Below, piece after piece: positions 16,553-26,483 of a stretch of 64,000 bases of DNA (position 1 is the first letter of the stretch; every line of letters starts with the position of its first letter). The translations under genes were made by a program, and so were the position numbers. The DNA comes from Burkholderia sp. Leaf177 (lineage in GTDB: Bacteria; Pseudomonadota; Gammaproteobacteria; Burkholderiales; Burkholderiaceae): contig NZ_LMPF01000026.1 of NCBI RefSeq assembly GCF_001424345.1, positions 123,492 to 187,491 of the forward strand. Direction: 5' to 3'. The notes under the pieces were generated by a model. That model searched no databases and was not told where the DNA came from. It was given only the letters and a program-made list of their open reading frames with translations.

Positions 16553-18421
16553 ATGGCCTATACAAAAAAACTCGATTTCGGCGGCCGGGCGTTCAAGGAC
16601 GTTCTCGGTTTCACCGTGGTTCACTGGGGCAAACAGCCTTGGCGGATCGTCGCAATCGTCGCGCTCGCGTTGCTCGCGGCGCTTGCCGACGTGCTGACGC
16701 CGCTTTTCGCGGGACGTCTCGTCGATGCACTCGCGGCCGGCGCCACCGGCAAGGCGCTCGCCTGGGAGGCTGCGATCACCGCGTTCTGCGCGCTCGCTGC
16801 GCTGGGCTTGAGCGCGACGCTTTTGCGCCAGCTCGTGTACATGAACATCATTGCGCTGACGTTGCGGATGATGAGCGAAATAGCCGCCGACGCGTTTCAT
16901 CGCGTGCAGCGCTTTTCCACCGACTGGCATGGCAACAGCTTCGCCGGATCGACCGTGCGCAAGATCACGCGCGGCATGTGGGCGCTCGACTTGCTCAACG
17001 ACACATTGTTGATCGCGCTGTTGCCTTCGGTCGTCATGTTGGTCGGCGCAACCGCGCTGCTCGGCGCGCACTGGGCCGTGATGGGCGTGGTGGTTGGCAT
17101 CGGGTCGCTGGTTTATATCGGCGTGACGGTGGCGTTGTCATTGGGATTCGTGGCGCCGGCCGCGCGGCTCGGCAACGCGTGGGATACGCGCATGGGCGGC
17201 GCGCTCGCGGACGCGGTGAGTTGCAATACCGTGGTGAAGGCCTTCGGCGCGGAAACGCGTGAAGAGGCGCGGCTTGCGCGCGTGATCGGCAAGTGGCGGC
17301 ACCGCACGAAGCGCACGTGGGCGCGCGGCACGATCAACGGCGGTGTGCAGGGCGGCATGCTGGTGCTCATGCAGGTGGCCATTCTGGGCGCGGCGTTGCT
17401 GCTTTGGAATGCCGGCAAGGCCAGCGTTGGCGACATTACGTTCACGCTCACCATGTTCTTCATGCTCCAAGGTTATTTGCGCGAAATCGGCATGCATGTG
17501 CGCAACCTGCAGCGTTCGGTGAACGACATGGAAGAACTTGTTTCGCTCGAGGCGCAGCCGCTCGGTATTGAAGACAAGCCGGGCGCCGGGCCCATTGCGA
17601 TCAGCAAGGGCGAGATTCGTTTCGACCACGTGACGTTTTGCTATGACGGGCACACCACGCCGCTTTACGACGATTTCTCGGTGCATATTGCGTCGGGTGA
17701 GCGCGTCGGGCTGGTTGGACATTCGGGCTCGGGCAAGACTACGCTGATCAAGCTTATCCAGCGTCTTTACGACGTCTCGGGCGGGAAGATTACTATCGAC
17801 GGGCAGAATATTGCCGATGTACGGCAAGCGTCACTGCGTGGTCAGATTGCGATCGTGCAACAGGAGCCGGTGTTGTTTCATCGGTCGCTTGCGGAGAACA
17901 TTGCTTATGCGAAGCCCGGCGCGACGCACGCGGAAATCGAACGTGCGGCAAGGCTTGCGAGCGCGCATGATTTCATCGCCAGGTTGCCGCAGGGTTACGA
18001 CACGCCGGTGGGCGAGCGCGGCATCAAGTTGTCGGGCGGTGAGCGCCAGCGCGTGGCGATCGCGCGGGCGTTTCTCGCAGATGCACCCGTGCTGATCCTG
18101 GACGAAGCAACGTCGAGTCTCGATAGCGAAAGCGAAATGCTGATCCAGCAAGCCATGGAACGGCTGATGATCGGCCGGACCACGCTGGTGGTGGCGCACC
18201 GGCTTTCGACGGTGCGGGCGCTCGACCGGCTGCTTGTGCTCGATAAAGGCCGCATTGCCGAAGAAGGCAGCCACGACAAGCTAATTCAGATCGACAACGG
18301 TTTGTATCGGCGGCTGTATGAACGGCAGGCGCTCGGCTCGATCAAAGAGTTCGATGAACCCGCGCTCGTGAAGAAAGCGAGTGGTTATATTGGCGACGCA
18401 GAGCTGGCGTTGGGCAAATAA
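16553..18421 (+). CDS. ABC exporter, fused membrane and ATPase domains
   Basis: This half-transporter of 622 residues should work as a homodimer in the inner membrane. About six helices occupy residues 25-320. The nucleotide-binding domain follows, with Walker A GHSGSGKT at about 389-396, the signature LSGGERQRVAIAR, Walker B VLILDEATSSLD and the H-loop VVAHRLSTV. The order matches MsbA-like and multidrug or lipid exporters. The start ATG 16553 has only a weak ribosome site, which fits translation being controlled from the leader upstream. A bidirectional terminator follows the stop codon. The substrate is not evident. Confidence 0.9.
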   Translation: MAYTKKLDFGGRAFKDVLGFTVVHWGKQPWRIVAIVALALLAALADVLTPLFAGRLVDALAAGATGKALAWEAAITAFCALAALGLSATLLRQLVYMNIIALTLRMMSEIAADAFHRVQRFSTDWHGNSFAGSTVRKITRGMWALDLLNDTLLIALLPSVVMLVGATALLGAHWAVMGVVVGIGSLVYIGVTVALSLGFVAPAARLGNAWDTRMGGALADAVSCNTVVKAFGAETREEARLARVIGKWRHRTKRTWARGTINGGVQGGMLVLMQVAILGAALLLWNAGKASVGDITFTLTMFFMLQGYLREIGMHVRNLQRSVNDMEELVSLEAQPLGIEDKPGAGPIAISKGEIRFDHVTFCYDGHTTPLYDDFSVHIASGERVGLVGHSGSGKTTLIKLIQRLYDVSGGKITIDGQNIADVRQASLRGQIAIVQQEPVLFHRSLAENIAYAKPGATHAEIERAARLASAHDFIARLPQGYDTPVGERGIKLSGGERQRVAIARAFLADAPVLILDEATSSLDSESEMLIQQAMERLMIGRTTLVVAHRLSTVRALDRLLVLDKGRIAEEGSHDKLIQIDNGLYRRLYERQALGSIKEFDEPALVKKASGYIGDAELALGK

Positions 18422-18432
18422 TGTAAGCCAAG

Positions 18433-18474
18433 AAAAAACGGTCCCGAAATTTCATATTCGGGACCGTTTTTTTT
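18433..18474. terminator. Bidirectional rho-independent terminator
   Basis: An 11-bp perfect stem (ACGGTCCCGAA at 18438-18448 and its complement at 18457-18467) is flanked by A6 on the left and T8 on the right. It can therefore end both the ABC exporter (+) and the DUF2501 gene (-). Confidence 0.93.
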
Positions 18475-18510
18475 GCCGCCGAGACATCAGCGAATTCAAG
18501 CTTACATAGC

Positions 18511-18990
18511 TTACTGACCCATGCCGATCAACGATTTCCCTTGCGAGAGGATCTTGTCGCAAACCTGCTTGGTGACCTGTTCTTTCAAGCCGCCGCCGCT
18601 CAGGTCGACTTGCTTGCCGTTGCTGCTTTTCAGCAGGCCGTTCGCGCCGTCGGTATAACCGCTGTCCTGCGATGCCGCCGACGTGCCGCCCAGCTTGCTC
18701 ATCAACGAATCCTTGACCGTCGACGCGCTGTTGGCGTTGACATAATTGTTCTTGATGCAGAACTGCAGCACGCCCGCCACGTTGCTGGTGCTGCCCGATG
18801 TCACTGATTGCCCGGTGAGCGCGCTGCCCATGCTGCCCAGGCTGCTGAGTCCGCTCGATGAACCGTCGGAACCGCCGCCTCCCTTGAGCAGGTTGCCAAG
18901 CTGCGCGTTCGCGGCGGACATCGATAACAAAGGCAATGACAGCGCGATTGCTATGCCTGCAATGGTGTTTCGGGTTGTGCGGATTTTCAT
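18511..18990 (-). CDS. DUF2501 (YjjA-like) exported protein
   Basis: This 159-residue protein has a classic Sec signal peptide (IAGIAIALSLPLLSMSAANA, cleavage near residue 29). A Gly/Ser-rich low-complexity stretch follows, then the DUF2501 core with VLQFCIKNNYVN and KQVCDKILSQGKSL. The two cysteines could form a disulfide in the periplasm. Escherichia coli YjjA is the best-known relative and its role is not settled. The gene stands alone, closed by the shared terminator at 18433-18474. Confidence 0.85.
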   Translation of the reverse strand: MKIRTTRNTIAGIAIALSLPLLSMSAANAQLGNLLKGGGGSDGSSSGLSSLGSMGSALTGQSVTSGSTSNVAGVLQFCIKNNYVNANSASTVKDSLMSKLGGTSAASQDSGYTDGANGLLKSSNGKQVDLSGGGLKEQVTKQVCDKILSQGKSLIGMGQ

Positions 18991-19173
18991 GCGGTACTCC
19001 TTCGGATAACAAAAAACGAACCTCTAATATAGTGCCTTTCGCGTGCGAAGCCGGATTGGATCGCGGCTTGTTTGCGCTCACGCAGGGTTCAGAGGATGTA
19101 ATCGATGCATTGGTTCCGCGAGACGCTTCCGGATAGTCAATTACATAGTCCGAAGTAAAGGCGGGCGCGGTTT

Positions 19174-21612
19174 CTAATGTTGCATCAGCAGCAGCCGATG
19201 CTGCGTTTTTCCGGGCAAGAACGGCGTTGTATCGCCGCGTACCCAGGCTTCGTGTCCCGCCAGGAAATAGGGCGACAGCGGGTTGCCTGACTGACCGCCG
19301 GGCATCTCGAAGATGCCGTCCTGCTCGCGTCCCGGCGAGACGATCATGCGCTCCGATGCGCCGAAAGACTGCGCCTGCACGCGCGGCATGTTGAAGTCGC
19401 CTGGCAGCGCGTCGTGCGGTGCGCCGAGCCATCCGCGCACCCACGGAAGCCACGCCGGCACGAGCCGTGCAAACGGATGCTCGATAACCGCGCGGTTACG
19501 CTCGCCCCAGGTTGCATCGGCGAGATGCGTTTCTGGCGGCAGTTGCGCGATCGCGTGGTCGATCCGGTCGAGCACGAAAGCGCGCCAGTCGGCAAATCCA
19601 TCCGGCATCCACGCGCGGTGCGCGGCGAGCGCTTCCATCACGGCGTTGTAACGCGAACTCGCCGCGCGAAAGCCGAGCCGGGGACCCGCTGCGGCGAGGT
19701 CCATGTCGAGTTGTCCGAACCAGGCATCGTAGAGAGAAAAGTAGAACGCGCGCACGAGGCGATAGCCGCTTGCATCGACATCTGCACGGCCGTTCCAAGT
19801 CTCGACCAGCCGACGAAACTCCGCGCGCTGCGGATGATTTTTCAGCGCGTTTGCATCCAGCGCCGAAAGGGCGATGCCGCGCCAGACTTCGATCCATCGC
19901 GCGCGGTCGTCGGTCTGGATTGCGAGCATGTCGCGCTCGGTGGCGTGCGGCAGCGCGAACAAATCATCGCGAATCTGCGATGCACGCGCGCCGAGGTCGG
20001 CGCCGGCATCGCCCGCGATTGCGGCCTGGTCGAGCGGCAACGTGCGGTTGTTCGCGCTCCAGAGCCGCCCAAGCGGCGGGCTGATGCGCGACGGGTAGGC
20101 ACTTGGGGCGAGATAACCCTGCCATCCGCGGTACGTCGCCGAATCGAACGGCAGGTCGCTGAGCGCTCCCGTGGATGGGTCGGCGGCGGTATCGCGGATG
20201 GGCAGCGGTCCGGCCAGCGTCCAGCCAATCTCGCCGCGCGAATCCGCGACCATGAAGTTCTGCGTGGGAATGCCGCTGATTTGCGCGGCGTGAAGCGCGT
20301 CCGCGACGTTCGTGGCGTCTTCGAGTTGCTGAAGGTTCAGGTTGACGGCTTCGGGATCGTGCGCGGTCCAGCGCAGCGCGAAGGCTTTCGAATCCACGAC
20401 GATCCGCGGACCCCATTGCGTTTCGACGACCGGCAAGTCCACGGGCGCTTCGCCCTTGACCAGAATGCGTTCATGAACAACGGTTGCATGCGCCCACTTG
20501 CCGCCTGCCACGCGATATGCGAGCGGATCGGCGGGATCGCGCTGCAACGCAATCAGATCGATGAAACGGCCATAGCTGTTCGTGAAACCCCACGCAATCT
20601 GACCGTTGCTCCCGGCGATCACCAGCGGCGCACCGGGCAGACTGACGCCCGTGATGTGGCGCGGTTGGCCATCGGCTTTGGGCCACGTCAACGACATCCT
20701 GTACCAGATGTTCGGCAACGATAACCCGAGATGCATGTCGCTCGCGAGGATTGCGCCGCCATGCACGCTGTGGGCGGCATCGACTGCCCATCCGTTGCTG
20801 CCGATCATCGAATCCGTGATGGCGGTGCTGCTGTGCCGGGAGTCCTTCGAGTCCTTCGATGACCGCAGCCAGTCCGGACGCGTTGCAGGCGGTATGGGAA
20901 GTTGCTCGCCGGACGCCGTGGCGACGTCGAACGGCGCGTCCCAATGGCTCGTTGCGGGGAGCAGGAATGCGAACACGTCGGCCGGCACGCGTTCGCGCAA
21001 CGCGGCGCGCGACAGGATATGGCGGACTTCATCGGATTGAAGGTCGAAGTACATGGCGTACACCGCCAGCAGCGTGTCTTCCGCGCGCCACGGAGCGGGC
21101 GGCGTACGCAGCACCCAGTATTCGAACGGACGCGACGCCAGCGCCTCAAGCCCCTCATTCACGCCCGCCGTGTAATGCTCGATCAGCCGGCGCTGCGCGG
21201 CAGGCAGCGCATTGAACGCCTTGCGCGCGCGTTCGCGGAATCGATGCGGCCGGTTGCGCCGGTCCAGTTCGAGCGCGCCGGGGCCGACCAGCTCCGACAT
21301 CTCGCCGGCAGCGACGCGGCGCAGCAGATCCATCTGGAAATAGCGATCCTGCGCGTGTACGAAGCCGGTGCCGAACGCGACGTCATCGCGGTTGCTGCCT
21401 TCGATGGTCGGCACGCCGAGTGCGTCGCGTTCCATGCTGACCTGCGCGGACAAAGCCGGCGCTGCAAGCGTGCCGTCGAGTTGCGCCAGGCTGCCGCGCA
21501 AAGCGAGCCAGCCTGCGATTCCCGCCACCACGACTATCAGCAGCAGGAAACAAATGAAAGCGGTCAGCGAGACGAAAAAGCGTCTCTTGAGAGCGTGGCT
21601 CGGACGGTTCAT
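19174..21612 (-). CDS. Penicillin acylase family (Ntn-hydrolase) amidase
   Basis: This 812-residue precursor has an N-terminal membrane segment or signal (about 11-37). The predicted autocatalytic cleavage and nucleophile site lies in MIGSNGWAV at Ser272. The chain before it (with FGTGFVHAQDRYFQMDLLRR) forms the alpha subunit and the rest the beta subunit. Family members hydrolyse amides such as beta-lactam side chains, acyl-homoserine lactones or siderophore precursors. I cannot tell these apart here, and no biosynthetic or quorum-sensing gene is nearby. It lies 88 bases beyond the GATase-like gene on the same strand and may be a separate unit. Confidence 0.87.
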   Translation of the reverse strand: MNRPSHALKRRFFVSLTAFICFLLLIVVVAGIAGWLALRGSLAQLDGTLAAPALSAQVSMERDALGVPTIEGSNRDDVAFGTGFVHAQDRYFQMDLLRRVAAGEMSELVGPGALELDRRNRPHRFRERARKAFNALPAAQRRLIEHYTAGVNEGLEALASRPFEYWVLRTPPAPWRAEDTLLAVYAMYFDLQSDEVRHILSRAALRERVPADVFAFLLPATSHWDAPFDVATASGEQLPIPPATRPDWLRSSKDSKDSRHSSTAITDSMIGSNGWAVDAAHSVHGGAILASDMHLGLSLPNIWYRMSLTWPKADGQPRHITGVSLPGAPLVIAGSNGQIAWGFTNSYGRFIDLIALQRDPADPLAYRVAGGKWAHATVVHERILVKGEAPVDLPVVETQWGPRIVVDSKAFALRWTAHDPEAVNLNLQQLEDATNVADALHAAQISGIPTQNFMVADSRGEIGWTLAGPLPIRDTAADPSTGALSDLPFDSATYRGWQGYLAPSAYPSRISPPLGRLWSANNRTLPLDQAAIAGDAGADLGARASQIRDDLFALPHATERDMLAIQTDDRARWIEVWRGIALSALDANALKNHPQRAEFRRLVETWNGRADVDASGYRLVRAFYFSLYDAWFGQLDMDLAAAGPRLGFRAASSRYNAVMEALAAHRAWMPDGFADWRAFVLDRIDHAIAQLPPETHLADATWGERNRAVIEHPFARLVPAWLPWVRGWLGAPHDALPGDFNMPRVQAQSFGASERMIVSPGREQDGIFEMPGGQSGNPLSPYFLAGHEAWVRGDTTPFLPGKTQHRLLLMQH

Positions 21613-21700
21613 TGCGCGTGGTATGAAATAACGCCGTCAAGATCGGATAGACGGCGAAAACCATAGCACGGCTGTGTTGCAACGGCGTGGAGCGCGCCGG

Positions 21701-22459
21701 TCAGTGTTCGTCCGATGTAAGCCAGCCGAGGCAATTCGTCCACAGTCGCGCGTTGCCTTCCCACGCGGAAAACGTAGGCGGCAGCCAGTGACTCGACATG
21801 TCGCTGGTCCAAGCCAACGTGCGGCCTTTTCCATACGAACCGGCCACGAGCAGCGGATGTCCCGTTTCAGGAACCGACGCAATCAACGTTGCATCCGGCT
21901 TGAGCTGCACTTCGTTGTAACCCAGCAAGTGCGGCCATTGCGTTCCAAGGCCTTCGACCACGGGATGCGAAGCGACGACTTCAGCGTTGAAACCTTCGGG
22001 AACCTCCACGCGGTCATCGTAGGGAAAACACGTGACGGGCAGCACTTCTTCCACTGGCGTATTGCGGAACCGCGCGCTGCCGTTGATACCCTGAAAACTC
22101 AGATATCCGCCGATCATCATCAGGCCGCGGCCCGCCGCAACATAATCGCGCAAGAGCTTCAAGCGGTTCGGCGTGCGCTCGCTCTTGATCCACGTGTCCG
22201 GGTGCAGCAACAGCGTATTCGCGCCAATATCCGAGAGGATGATCGCGTCATAAGCAAGCAGGCCTTCGAGCGTGGAAGGGAACATTTCCTGCGCTTCGTG
22301 ACTCGGCATATGCGTGATCTTGTACTCGCTGTCCTTGAAGATATCGAGAAAGATCGTCGCGCCGTTGTGATACGTCGCGGTCGGAAACTGGTCGAAGCCC
22401 TTGACGTGCATCGACATGCTTGCCCAGCTTTCACCGGCGAGCAGAACAGACTTGGTCAT
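21701..22459 (-). CDS. GATase1-like (DUF1355-type) glutamine amidotransferase-fold protein
   Basis: This cytoplasmic protein of 252 residues resembles the class I glutamine amidotransferase-like family found beside sugar-type ABC systems. Diagnostic stretches are AGRGLMMIGGYLSFQG and LLVAGSYGKGRTLAWTSDMSSHW. It lacks the G-x-C-x-G nucleophile elbow of true amidotransferases, so glutamine hydrolysis is doubtful. It is the last gene of the LacI-controlled operon, 75 bases after the phosphotriesterase-like gene. A role in processing the imported compound is inferred from position only. Confidence 0.75.
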   Translation of the reverse strand: MTKSVLLAGESWASMSMHVKGFDQFPTATYHNGATIFLDIFKDSEYKITHMPSHEAQEMFPSTLEGLLAYDAIILSDIGANTLLLHPDTWIKSERTPNRLKLLRDYVAAGRGLMMIGGYLSFQGINGSARFRNTPVEEVLPVTCFPYDDRVEVPEGFNAEVVASHPVVEGLGTQWPHLLGYNEVQLKPDATLIASVPETGHPLLVAGSYGKGRTLAWTSDMSSHWLPPTFSAWEGNARLWTNCLGWLTSDEH

Positions 22460-22534
22460 GCGTTTGCTCCTTGAACGCGCGGCACGCCGTGTCGGCGGAA
22501 TGCAGCGCAGGTGGAACCGGTCTACATCGTTTTG

Positions 22535-23620
22535 TTATCGGTTATCTGCCGAAAAAACCCGCGTCGGGTTCGTGATCATCATGGTTTCGATCTGTTCGTT
22601 GGTGACGCCGTGACGCCGCAAACGAGGCACGAAATATTTGAGGATGTAGCCGTAGCCATGACCGCCGAAGCGCGTCAGCATGATCTTCATGAACACGTCC
22701 TGCGACATCAGAATCCGGTCGATAAAACCAGCGTCGATCAACGCCTTGATCGCGCGCGCGTTCTCTTCGTCGGATGGTGACTGCGCATTTTCATCGGCGT
22801 AAAAATACTCCATGCCGATCATGTCGTATTCGAGCCATGCGCCGCGTTTGGCGAGCGTATGCTGATACTCGACGTCCATGTGACTCGGGTTCATGTGGCA
22901 CAGGACCGTGTGGTTCAGATCCGCGCCTTCCTCTTCCACGATGTCGAGCACACGATGCCCATGCCGCACCCATCCTGGAAGATGCACGGACAAAGGCACT
23001 TGCGTAGCGGCGCTGGCGCGCGCGGCGGCGCGCAGCGATTTTTCTTCATTGGCGGTGAACGCCGCCGATACACCAATCTCGCCGATCATGCCCGCGAGCA
23101 CGTCGGGTTTTTCATCGGCGCCGCCGACATCGAAAATCAGTTGCGCAGCGAGTTCATCGATGGACTTGTGCTTCACGTAATCCGGATGCGAAGGCTCGAG
23201 ATAGAACCCCGTCGACATCACGATGTTCAGGCCCGTGCGCCGCGCAATCTTTTGCAGCGCGGCGGGATCGCGGCCAAGGCCGAGATTGGTCGGATCGATC
23301 ACCGTTTCGCCGCCGAGTTCGCGAAAGCGCATGAGCTCTTCCACGGCAATATCGGCGTCGAACAGCTGGCAGTTGTCGCGGTTCATCAGCGGGTTCATGC
23401 GCAGCGCGCCGAGTATGCCGATATGCACTTTCTGCTCGCCGATAAACCTGTCGCCGCAGCAGGCAGGCGGCACCCATTTGCCCGATGCATCCAGCAAGAT
23501 GTGCTCGTGCATCAGCGTGACGCCCATCTTCGAAACCGGCAGCGGCCCGAGCACGGTCATTACGTGGCCGCTGCGCGTTCCGACTGGCAATGAGGCGTTG
23601 TGACGAAAGATCGAACTCAT
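22535..23620 (-). CDS. Phosphotriesterase-family metal-dependent hydrolase
   Basis: This is a 361-residue TIM-barrel hydrolase of the PTE/PHP family. The metal ligands can be placed: His38 and His40 in LMHEHILLD, His213 in VPLSVHLPG, His242 in CHMNPSH and Asp308 in DRILMSQD. The bridging residue appears to be Glu181 in MIGEIG rather than the carboxylated lysine of phosphotriesterase, as in E. coli PHP. Natural substrates in this family are mostly lactones. The gene starts 3 bases after the permease stop and probably opens a lactone or ester delivered by the transporter. It should not be read as a pesticide hydrolase. Confidence 0.85.
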   Translation of the reverse strand: MSSIFRHNASLPVGTRSGHVMTVLGPLPVSKMGVTLMHEHILLDASGKWVPPACCGDRFIGEQKVHIGILGALRMNPLMNRDNCQLFDADIAVEELMRFRELGGETVIDPTNLGLGRDPAALQKIARRTGLNIVMSTGFYLEPSHPDYVKHKSIDELAAQLIFDVGGADEKPDVLAGMIGEIGVSAAFTANEEKSLRAAARASAATQVPLSVHLPGWVRHGHRVLDIVEEEGADLNHTVLCHMNPSHMDVEYQHTLAKRGAWLEYDMIGMEYFYADENAQSPSDEENARAIKALIDAGFIDRILMSQDVFMKIMLTRFGGHGYGYILKYFVPRLRRHGVTNEQIETMMITNPTRVFSADNR

Positions 23621-23623
23621 CGC

Positions 23624-24625
23624 TCAAGCCTTTTTGCGCCGTTGCGGCGAAAAAATCCGCGTGTTGAGCCAGATGGCGAGCAGCATGATCGCGCCTTGAA
23701 TGATCTGCGTATAGAACGGCGAGACGTTGATCAGGATCAGCCCGTTGCCCAGCACGGCGATGGTCAATGCGCCGAGCACCGTGCCCAGAATCGTCCCTCG
23801 TCCGCCGAACAGATCAGTGCTGCCAAGTACGACGGCGGCGATCACCGCGAGCTCGAAGCCCACGCCCTGATTCGATGAACCGCTGCCCAGGCGCGCGGTG
23901 GTGATGAGTCCGGCAAGCGCCGCTGCCGCGCCGCTCAGCACATACACTTTCATGGTCACGCTGCGCACGTTGACGCCCGCGCGACGCACGCCTTCCGCGT
24001 TCGTACCAATGCCCGTCACGTAGCGCCCGAAGCGCGTATGCCGAAGCGTGACGAAGCCGCACAGCAAGGTGACGATCGCGATCACCGCGGGCGTCGGCAT
24101 GCCGAGAATGCGGCCACGCCCGAGTTCGACGAACCACCCGTCGTTTTCTATCGGTATGGAAAAACCTTGTGTGATCAGCAACGCAATGCCGCGTACAACG
24201 GACAGCGTCCCGAGCGTCACGATAAACGCCGGCATGCCCGCGAACGCGATGAAGTACCCGTTGATCGCGCCGATGATCGCGCCCAGCGAAAGACCGCCGA
24301 GCAGCACGACAATGCCCGGCACGCCCGCGCGCAACGCAATCGCCGATACCGCGCCGACCAGCGCAAGCGTCGAGCCGATCGACAGATCAATGCCGCCCGT
24401 TGTGATGACCAGCGTCATTGTCGTGGCGACGATCAGGAGCGGCGCGCTTTGGCGCAGCACGTTGAGCAGGTTGCCGGTCGTGAGAAACGTGTTCGTGGTG
24501 AACGTGAAGGCGAGGGCGCAGACGATAAAAAACGCTGCAATGCTCGCCACGCCCGCATTGCGGCCGAGCATATGTTTGAGCGGCAGCCGCGGCGCCTTGG
24601 ACTTGTCGTGCATGGCGAGTTCCAT
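23624..24625 (-). CDS. ABC importer permease, RbsC/sugar family
   Basis: This is an inner-membrane permease of 333 residues with about nine or ten helices. The family signature is TTGGIDLSIGSTLALVGAV, and AGMPAFIVTLGTLSVVRGIA follows. I used the ATG at 24625, which begins one base after the ATPase stop codon and has CGGAG upstream. It forms the pore of the importer with the ATPase and binding protein encoded just upstream. Substrates of this family are usually monosaccharides, polyols or autoinducer-2-like compounds. Confidence 0.9.
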   Translation of the reverse strand: MELAMHDKSKAPRLPLKHMLGRNAGVASIAAFFIVCALAFTFTTNTFLTTGNLLNVLRQSAPLLIVATTMTLVITTGGIDLSIGSTLALVGAVSAIALRAGVPGIVVLLGGLSLGAIIGAINGYFIAFAGMPAFIVTLGTLSVVRGIALLITQGFSIPIENDGWFVELGRGRILGMPTPAVIAIVTLLCGFVTLRHTRFGRYVTGIGTNAEGVRRAGVNVRSVTMKVYVLSGAAAALAGLITTARLGSGSSNQGVGFELAVIAAVVLGSTDLFGGRGTILGTVLGALTIAVLGNGLILINVSPFYTQIIQGAIMLLAIWLNTRIFSPQRRKKA

Positions 24626-24626
24626 G

Positions 24627-25415
24627 TCAATTCTCCGCGAGCGCACGCGCCGAGCGCGCGCTGAACTTGTGGCCGACGATCAGATCGACGATCTCTTCCA
24701 GATTCGTTTCGCCGATCTTCCGGTCCGCCACGTTCTGCCCTTCGTACATCACGCTGATACGGTCGCACACCAGAAACAGGTCCTGCAGCCGATGACTGAT
24801 CAGGATCACGCTCACGCCACGCGCGCTGATCGTGCGCACGAGGTCGAGCACCGCCTCGACTTCGGCGACCGCGAGCGCGGCGGTGGGTTCGTCCATGATC
24901 AATACTTTCGGATCGAACGATACCGCGCGCGAAATCGCGATGGCCTGACGCTGCCCGCCCGAGAGGTTTTCAACGTCGAGCTTCGTGTTCGGAATGCGAA
25001 TGCCGAGATTGTTCAGCATGTCGCGCGCGTCGTGATGCATCTTTCGATGATCGAGCACGGACACGCCGCACACGCGTCGCATGGGTTCGCGGCCAAGGAA
25101 CAGATTGCCGGCGACATCGACGGTATTGCACAGCGACAGGTCCTGATAAACCATCTCGATGTGATGCGCGCGAGCGTCGCCGGGATCGGTGAAATGAACC
25201 GGCTTGCCATCGATTTCTATGCTGCCGCCGTCCGGAACCACCGCGCCCGACAATACCTTCGATACCGTCGATTTACCCGCGCCGTTGTCGCCGACGAGAC
25301 CCAGCACTTCGCCCGGCATGACGTGCAGGTTGACGCCGCGCAGCGACTGCACGGCGCCGTAGCTCTTGGTGATGTTTTCCATGCGTACGCGTGGGATGGC
25401 GGCATTGGTTTGCAT
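24627..25415 (-). CDS. ABC importer ATPase, single-domain sugar type
   Basis: This ATPase has 262 residues with Walker A GDNGAGKST, signature NLSGGQRQAIAIS, Walker B VLIMDEPTAAL and H-loop ISHRL. Ribose-type ATPases usually carry two fused nucleotide-binding domains. This one has a single domain, as in the fructose (Frc) system, and should act as a homodimer. It sits 10 bases after the binding-protein gene and 1 base before the permease gene. It powers import at the inner membrane. Confidence 0.9.
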   Translation of the reverse strand: MQTNAAIPRVRMENITKSYGAVQSLRGVNLHVMPGEVLGLVGDNGAGKSTVSKVLSGAVVPDGGSIEIDGKPVHFTDPGDARAHHIEMVYQDLSLCNTVDVAGNLFLGREPMRRVCGVSVLDHRKMHHDARDMLNNLGIRIPNTKLDVENLSGGQRQAIAISRAVSFDPKVLIMDEPTAALAVAEVEAVLDLVRTISARGVSVILISHRLQDLFLVCDRISVMYEGQNVADRKIGETNLEEIVDLIVGHKFSARSARALAEN

Positions 25416-25425
25416 CGGCTTCTCC

Positions 25426-26370
25426 TTACTTGAACACCGCGCGGTACTTGCCGACGTTCGCCTTCGTCACGATCGTCACCGGCACGGAGATGTTCTTTTC
25501 GACCGGCTGCTTGTTGATCAGTTTCAGCGCCGAGTTCACGGCAACGCGGCCTTCGGTTTCAGGATCCTGCTGCACGACGGCCGTGACAAAACCTGCATCG
25601 ATTCCCTTGATGGCCTGCGCGCTCAAATCCCATCCGACGATCTTCACCCGGCTGGTTGCATCTTGCGCCGAGGTCGCCGCGACCAAACCAATCAACGCGG
25701 GTTCGCCGGTTGCATAAACGATCTGCAGATTCGGGTTCGCGGAGATCAGGTTTTCGGCGGCGGTTTGCGCCGTGTCCTGCACGTTTTGTCCATCGACAGT
25801 GGAAACGATCTTCGCGCCCGGAACCGTCGCAATGCCCGCCTTGAAGCCGTCGAGACGCACGTTCTGGATGAACGAGTTGAGCGCGCCGACCACGCCGATG
25901 CTCGCCTTGCCGCCCAGGTTTGTCTTGATGTAATTCGCCGTGTATTTACCGATGTCCTCGCCGACCTTCTTGTTATCCACACCGACTTGCACTGCGTTGT
26001 CGCCATCGACGACTGCGTCGATGGTCACTACCGGAATGCCCGCTTTCTTGGCTTCGGTGATCGCAGGTTTGATCCCGTTCACGTCGATGGCAACCACGAG
26101 AATTGCGTCGACCTTCTGCTGGATATACGTTTCGATGGCGCTGTTCTGCGCGCTCGGATCGTTGTTCGAATTGAAGATGGCGAGTTCGGCGCCCGCGGCT
26201 TTCGCGGCGGCTTGCGCGCCCTGGTCCATCTGCGTGAAAAAGAGCGCCTCCTGGTTGATCTGCACCATGGCAATTTTTTTGCCGGCGGCCGCGGCGGCTC
26301 CCGCGAAGGCGAGCAAGGACGCGCCCAGCAATACGGCGGTGATGCGGCGGAAATGCAATGCTGCGCTCAT
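25426..26370 (-). CDS. Periplasmic sugar-type substrate-binding protein
   Basis: This is a 314-residue secreted binding protein of the RbsB/type I periplasmic fold. The signal peptide covers about the first 27 residues (ITAVLLGASLLAFAGAAAAA). The mature protein begins with KKIAMVQINQEALFFTQMDQG, where aromatic residues would stack on a sugar ring. I took the ATG at 26370 because AAAGGGG lies at the right distance and the signal peptide begins there. It is the first gene of the operon and follows the promoter/operator at 26484-26527. Its ligand would define the whole pathway but cannot be read from sequence. Confidence 0.9.
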   Translation of the reverse strand: MSAALHFRRITAVLLGASLLAFAGAAAAAGKKIAMVQINQEALFFTQMDQGAQAAAKAAGAELAIFNSNNDPSAQNSAIETYIQQKVDAILVVAIDVNGIKPAITEAKKAGIPVVTIDAVVDGDNAVQVGVDNKKVGEDIGKYTANYIKTNLGGKASIGVVGALNSFIQNVRLDGFKAGIATVPGAKIVSTVDGQNVQDTAQTAAENLISANPNLQIVYATGEPALIGLVAATSAQDATSRVKIVGWDLSAQAIKGIDAGFVTAVVQQDPETEGRVAVNSALKLINKQPVEKNISVPVTIVTKANVGKYRAVFK

Positions 26371-26483
26371 CGGAACCCCTTTCCTGGTTGATCCGGCCGT
26401 TTTTTGTACGGTCATTGAAAGCCGCGCGGCCGGGGAATTGAAGGAAACTTCGTGGGCGCAACCGACATTGCGCCACCCGCTTG

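Noticed and set aside
22535..23620. True phosphotriesterase or parathion hydrolase
   Set aside because: The bridging lysine appears to be replaced by Glu181, and the gene sits in a sugar-type import operon. A lactonase-like role is more likely.
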